36,047 bases of DNA from Oceanospirillales bacterium (lineage in GTDB: Bacteria; Pseudomonadota; Gammaproteobacteria; Xanthomonadales; SZUA-36): assembly GCA_003233115.1 (NCBI GenBank), contig QIKV01000146.1:1-36047 (forward strand), in the 5' to 3' direction. How positions within the stretch are numbered: position 1 is the stretch's first letter; every line of letters starts with the position of its first letter. Under the pieces are notes generated by a model. The model had not been told where the DNA came from and ran no database searches. It saw nothing but the letters and a program-made list of their open reading frames with translations. Shown here one piece after another: positions 33,700 through 36,047 of this stretch. Position numbers and translations under genes: made by a program.

Positions 33700-33836
33700 G
33701 GGGTCAGACTCAAGTGCGCGGACTGTGGTGTGTTGTTCGGGGTCAGACTCAAATGCGCGGACTGTGGTGTGTTTACTGAAAGGCGTGTGCCGCATTTGAA
33801 TCTGACCCCAGGTGTGCCGCATTTGAATCTGACCCC
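33700..33836 (+). repeat. Palindromic element, family A: nested cluster
   Basis: An extra left arm (33700-33720) with part of the centre is followed by a full 71-nt copy (33739-33809) and an extra right arm (33810-33836) ending ATTTGAATCTGACCCC. The cluster ends one base before the redoxin start codon. Such nested half copies suggest repeated insertion or recombination at the GGGGTC ends. Confidence 0.92.
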
Positions 33837-33837
33837 T

Positions 33838-34317
33838 GTGAAAAAAACAGCAAGTTTTGTGTTACTGGTCCTGCTACTGCTACTGTTTACGCTACCGCCG
33901 CAGACAGCTTATGCGAGTGATGAGCCAGTTGATTTCACACTACAGCGTCTGCATGGTAAAGAAATCAGCCTGAAGCAGCTAAGGGGCAAATGGGTGGTGC
34001 TCAACTACTGGGCAACCTGGTGTGCACCCTGCCGCAAGGAAATTCCAGAGCTGTCAGCGCTCAATACCGCCCGCGAGGATATCATCGTGCTCGGGTTGGC
34101 GTTTGAAGATGCAGATACAGAAAGTTTTGATGTATTCCTGAAAGAATTTCACATCAGTTACCCGGTCCTGCTGGTGGATGTCTACGCACCGCCGGAACCG
34201 TTCGGCGCACCCCGGGTATTGCCGACCAGTATCATCCTGAATCCTGAGGGTTACCCGGTTAAGACCTTCCTTGGGCCGGTGACCCGGGAGCAAATTGAGG
34301 CGTTTATTGATCGGTGA
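33838..34317 (+). CDS. TlpA/ResA-like periplasmic thiol-disulfide redoxin
   Basis: This 159-residue protein starts with a signal peptide or anchor (KKTASFVLLVLLLLLFTLPPQTAYA), then has a thioredoxin fold with WCAPC (C62, C65) near residue 61 and the cis-proline in VLPTS near residue 132. It would reduce or exchange disulfides in the periplasm, for instance in cytochrome or envelope-protein maturation. The start is a GTG at 33838. The bases immediately upstream belong to a repeat element, so no normal ribosome site remains; the frame is open to an ATG at 33730 inside the elements, but that extension encodes only element-derived residues. The original start region was probably overwritten. Confidence 0.85.
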   Translation: MKKTASFVLLVLLLLLFTLPPQTAYASDEPVDFTLQRLHGKEISLKQLRGKWVVLNYWATWCAPCRKEIPELSALNTAREDIIVLGLAFEDADTESFDVFLKEFHISYPVLLVDVYAPPEPFGAPRVLPTSIILNPEGYPVKTFLGPVTREQIEAFIDR

Positions 34318-34328
34318 GCCGCCGTTTC

Positions 34329-34430
34329 GGGGTCAGACTCAAATGCGCGGACCCACCCCGGGGTCAGACTCAAATGCGCGTACTGCGGTGTGTTTACTGG
34401 CAGGTGTATGCCGCATTTGAATCTGACCCC
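34329..34430 (+). repeat. Palindromic element, family A: extra left arm plus full copy
   Basis: A left arm (34329-34349) is followed after 10 nt by a full 71-nt copy (34360-34430). It starts 11 nt after the redoxin stop. Together with the inverted copy at 34445 it makes a head-to-head pair, the arrangement known as a BIME for REP sequences. Confidence 0.92.
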
Positions 34431-34444
34431 TGAACCGAACCGAC

Positions 34445-34515
34445 CCCTGATAGTCCAAATGCGACACACAGCTATCAGTAAACACACCACGGCTCGCGCA
34501 TTTGAATCTGACCCC
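34445..34515 (-). repeat. Palindromic element, family A: degenerate inverted copy
   Basis: The 71-nt stretch aligns with the reverse-oriented copies at 35161 and 35367 from its tenth base, through CAGTAAACACACCACGG to CGCATTTGAATCTGACCCC, but its first nine bases do not match. A further CCGACCCC end follows at about 34528. It lies 91 nt before the antitoxin start. Confidence 0.8.
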
Positions 34516-34606
34516 GGTTGTTTCAGTCCGACCCCGGTTGGTTCGCCCCTCGCGATACAGCCCTGCCAATGTTATAGTGAACGCACATGAATGCAGGAGA
34601 CTCACC

Positions 34607-34870
34607 ATGACTACTATGACACTGCGTCTGGATGATGAAACCAATGAGCGTCTGACCAACCTCGCGGGTGCGACGGACCGTTCCAAGGCGTACCTGGCAA
34701 CGCAGGCCCTGAAAGTGTTTTTGGAAAACAACGAATGGCAGGTGCTGCAAATCAAGGCGGCCCTGTCCGAGGCCGATAGCGCCGGCCCGGAGCAGTTTGT
34801 TGATAACGACACCGTCATGGCCTGGATGGAAACCTGGGGTACACAGCATGAAAGCGATCCCCCATTGTGA
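34607..34870 (+). CDS. RHH-type antitoxin of a RelE/ParE module
   Basis: This 87-residue protein starts MTTMTLRLDDETNERLTNLA, the ribbon-helix-helix DNA-binding pattern of CopG/RelB-type antitoxins, followed by a helix (RSKAYLATQALKVFLENNEW) and an acidic C-terminal part that should wrap the toxin. AGGAG lies 7 nt before the ATG at 34607; the frame is open back into repeat sequence, which I discount. TATAGT at about 34573 may be the -10 of its promoter. The protein should repress its own operon and neutralise the toxin encoded downstream, whose start overlaps its stop. Confidence 0.88.
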   Translation: MTTMTLRLDDETNERLTNLAGATDRSKAYLATQALKVFLENNEWQVLQIKAALSEADSAGPEQFVDNDTVMAWMETWGTQHESDPPL

Positions 34871-35154
34871 TGCAGGTTGTCTGGTTTAAGCGCGCCATCC
34901 TGGATCTGCGCTCGGTCAGGCACTACATTGCACAGGACGACCCCCTGGTTGCGCAGCAGGTTGTCGCAAGGATAAAGGAAACTGTTTCACTGTTAAGTGA
35001 GCAGCCTGGCATCGGCAGGCCGGGGCGGGTACCCAACAGTAAGGAATTGGTGGTTAAGCGTACCTCCTATATTTTGCCGTACCGCGTGCGCGACAACCGC
35101 ATTGAAATCCTGCGCGTACTACACGCTGCAAGACGGTGGCCAGAGCGTCTTTAG
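34870..35154 (+). CDS. RelE/ParE-family toxin
   Basis: This 94-residue basic protein has the family pattern VVWFKRAILDLRSVRHYIAQDDP at the N-terminus, GRPGRVPNSKELVV in the middle and ILPYRVRDNRIEILRVLHAARRWP at the C-terminus. ParE toxins inhibit DNA gyrase, RelE toxins cleave mRNA at the ribosome; the sequence does not settle which. The ATG at 34870 shares a base with the antitoxin stop (TGATG); GTG at 34867 is possible. The pair is bracketed by repeat elements on both sides. Confidence 0.88.
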   Translation: MQVVWFKRAILDLRSVRHYIAQDDPLVAQQVVARIKETVSLLSEQPGIGRPGRVPNSKELVVKRTSYILPYRVRDNRIEILRVLHAARRWPERL

Positions 35155-35160
35155 CAGGCA

Positions 35161-35231
35161 GGGGTCAGATTCAAATGCGGCACGCACCCCTCAGTAAACA
35201 CACCACAGTTCGCGCATTTGAGTCCGACCCC
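35161..35231 (-). repeat. Palindromic element, family A: full copy, reverse orientation
   Basis: A complete 71-nt copy starting GGGGTCAGATTCAAATGCGG and ending GCGCATTTGAGTCCGACCCC, 6 nt after the toxin stop. Of the 135 nt between it and the next copy, only a small hairpin (GGGGG AAG CCCCC near 35253) and a GGGGTCA end were noticed; I see no gene there. Confidence 0.92.
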
Positions 35232-35366
35232 GGATAGTCGCGACCCCAGGACGGGGGAAGCCCCCGGTCACGTGCGCCTACAACAGTTACCCGTGTTTGC
35301 CTGCATAAATCGAGGTGATTGGCTGTCGATATGGTTGATGTTTCCTTGGCAAAATAGGGGTCACCA

Positions 35367-35437
35367 GGGGTCAGATTCAAATGCGGCACACAGCTTTCAG
35401 TAAACACGCCCCGGCCCGCGCATTTGAGTCCGACCCC
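35367..35437 (-). repeat. Palindromic element, family A: full copy, reverse orientation
   Basis: A complete 71-nt copy in the same orientation as that at 35161, 31 nt before the RAYT start codon. A further CTCCGACCCC end lies at about 35451-35460. Elements flanking the transposase gene are usual for REP-RAYT loci. Confidence 0.92.
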
Positions 35438-35468
35438 GGTCGGGAACCCGCTCCGACCCCGGCCCGTG

Positions 35469-36047
35469 ATGCCTAGAAAACCCCGCCTGTACCTGCCGGG
35501 CCAGCCCCAACATGTTGTTGTGCGGGGGCATAATCGTGATCCCGTGCTGGCGCGACACGAGGATTTTCGCTTTCTGTATGTTGGTCTGAAAGAGGCCGCA
35601 AAAAAGCACGACTTTCACATTCATGCATGGGTATTTATGCATAACCATATCCACCTTTTGGGCACACCATCGAGCGCCCGGTGTTTACCGGCCTGCATGC
35701 AGTCCGTGGGCAGGCGATATGCACAGTACTTTAACCGTTGCTATCACCGCAGTGGCGCCCTGTGGGAAGGGCGGTACAAGTCCATGCTGGTAGACAGTGA
35801 CAGTTATCTGCTGACTTGCTATCGCTATATCGAGTTTAATCCTGTGCGCGCAGGCATCGTTCGCCGGGTAGAAGACTACCCTTATTCCAGCTATGCATGT
35901 AATGCCCTTGGCAAAACTGACGAAATGGTCACCGGGCACGAGGTGTATAACCGGTTTGTTGCAAATGGTCTTGATGCCTATGTGCGTCTGTTTGATGAGG
36001 TTTTGTCAGCTAAGGAACTGGCAAATATCCGGCGGGCAACGGTGAGC
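35469..36047 (+). CDS. REP-associated tyrosine transposase (RAYT, Y1 family), cut by window end
   Basis: The frame is open for 193 residues from the ATG at 35469 to the last base. It begins MPRKPRLYLPGQPQHVVVRG, the usual RAYT N-terminus, has the HUH metal motif in FMHNHIHLL (H60, H62), GALWEGRYKS and then CYRYIEFNPVRAG, which contains the likely nucleophilic tyrosine (Y120). These single-strand transposases recognise and move REP palindromes but are usually single-copy and do not spread themselves as insertion sequences. No ribosome site is visible because the upstream bases belong to element remnants. The C-terminus is beyond the window. Confidence 0.92.
   Translation, partial: MPRKPRLYLPGQPQHVVVRGHNRDPVLARHEDFRFLYVGLKEAAKKHDFHIHAWVFMHNHIHLLGTPSSARCLPACMQSVGRRYAQYFNRCYHRSGALWEGRYKSMLVDSDSYLLTCYRYIEFNPVRAGIVRRVEDYPYSSYACNALGKTDEMVTGHEVYNRFVANGLDAYVRLFDEVLSAKELANIRRATVS

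Noticed and set aside
34339-34923. 194-codon minus-strand frame across elements and antitoxin
   Set aside because: It combines element translation with antisense of the antitoxin gene; no family features.
32324-35437. CRISPR array
   Set aside because: The repeats are palindromic 71-nt units with irregular spacing, both orientations and genes between them; no uniform spacers and no cas genes.
35397-35654. Minus-strand frame over the RAYT start
   Set aside because: Antisense to the RAYT coding region and partly element sequence.

Overview
The window looks like a chromosomal segment of a free-living, probably marine or aquatic gammaproteobacterium. This rests on gene families rather than on any marker gene: a DUF2069 membrane protein beside an ArsC/YfgD-type reductase and a YihY protein, a large TonB-dependent receptor, a TIGR03032-type beta-propeller, a TPR-sulfotransferase fusion and a REP-associated tyrosine transposase (RAYT). 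No rRNA, tRNA, CRISPR array or replication origin was seen.

Region 1 (1-15521) is a coherent amine-catabolism island. It starts with the N-terminal part of a dimethylglycine/sarcosine dehydrogenase-type flavoenzyme on the minus strand, cut by the window edge. A plus-strand pair like PuuB and PuuA (gamma-glutamyl-amine oxidase and synthetase) follows. A minus-strand operon then reads aminotransferase (HemL-like fold), two tandem PYROXD2/phytoene-desaturase-like flavoproteins, and a GcvT-type folate-dependent demethylase. Divergent from it is a plus-strand operon: a BetI-like TetR regulator, a complete PotFGHI-type polyamine ABC transporter and a Rieske monooxygenase of the carnitine/glycine-betaine type. 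A perfect 22-bp inverted repeat (9464-9485) sits between the two divergent operons beside a good promoter. I infer uptake and breakdown of an N-methylated or quaternary polyamine-like compound, with methyl groups passed to tetrahydrofolate. The substrate is not known from the sequence.

Region 2 (15544-23282) holds a small secreted protein, a methylenetetrahydrofolate reductase-like gene translationally coupled to a TPR-sulfotransferase, an Asp/Asn-hydroxylase-like 2-oxoglutarate oxygenase, a TonB-dependent receptor with a clear promoter and terminator, and a beta-propeller gene broken by what looks like a single-base deletion.

Region 3 (23406-27851) is a tight operon whose four genes all overlap by 4 nt: omega-aminotransferase, agmatinase, a membrane protein of unknown function and a DUF445 protein. 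The first two fit agmatine to putrescine to 4-aminobutanal, so polyamine metabolism recurs. A short asparaginase-domain gene (minus) and a 1012-residue secreted orphan protein follow.

Region 4 (31450-36047) is conserved housekeeping-type sequence (DUF2069, ArsC-like, YihY, TlpA-like redoxin) and a RelE/ParE-type toxin-antitoxin pair, with almost every intergenic gap occupied by a dispersed palindromic element. I count six 71-nt copies (five full, one degenerate), several half copies and a second related family. The window ends inside a RAYT gene, the likely agent that spreads them. The elements supply stop codons to flanking genes and abut start codons, so they shape the gene ends here.
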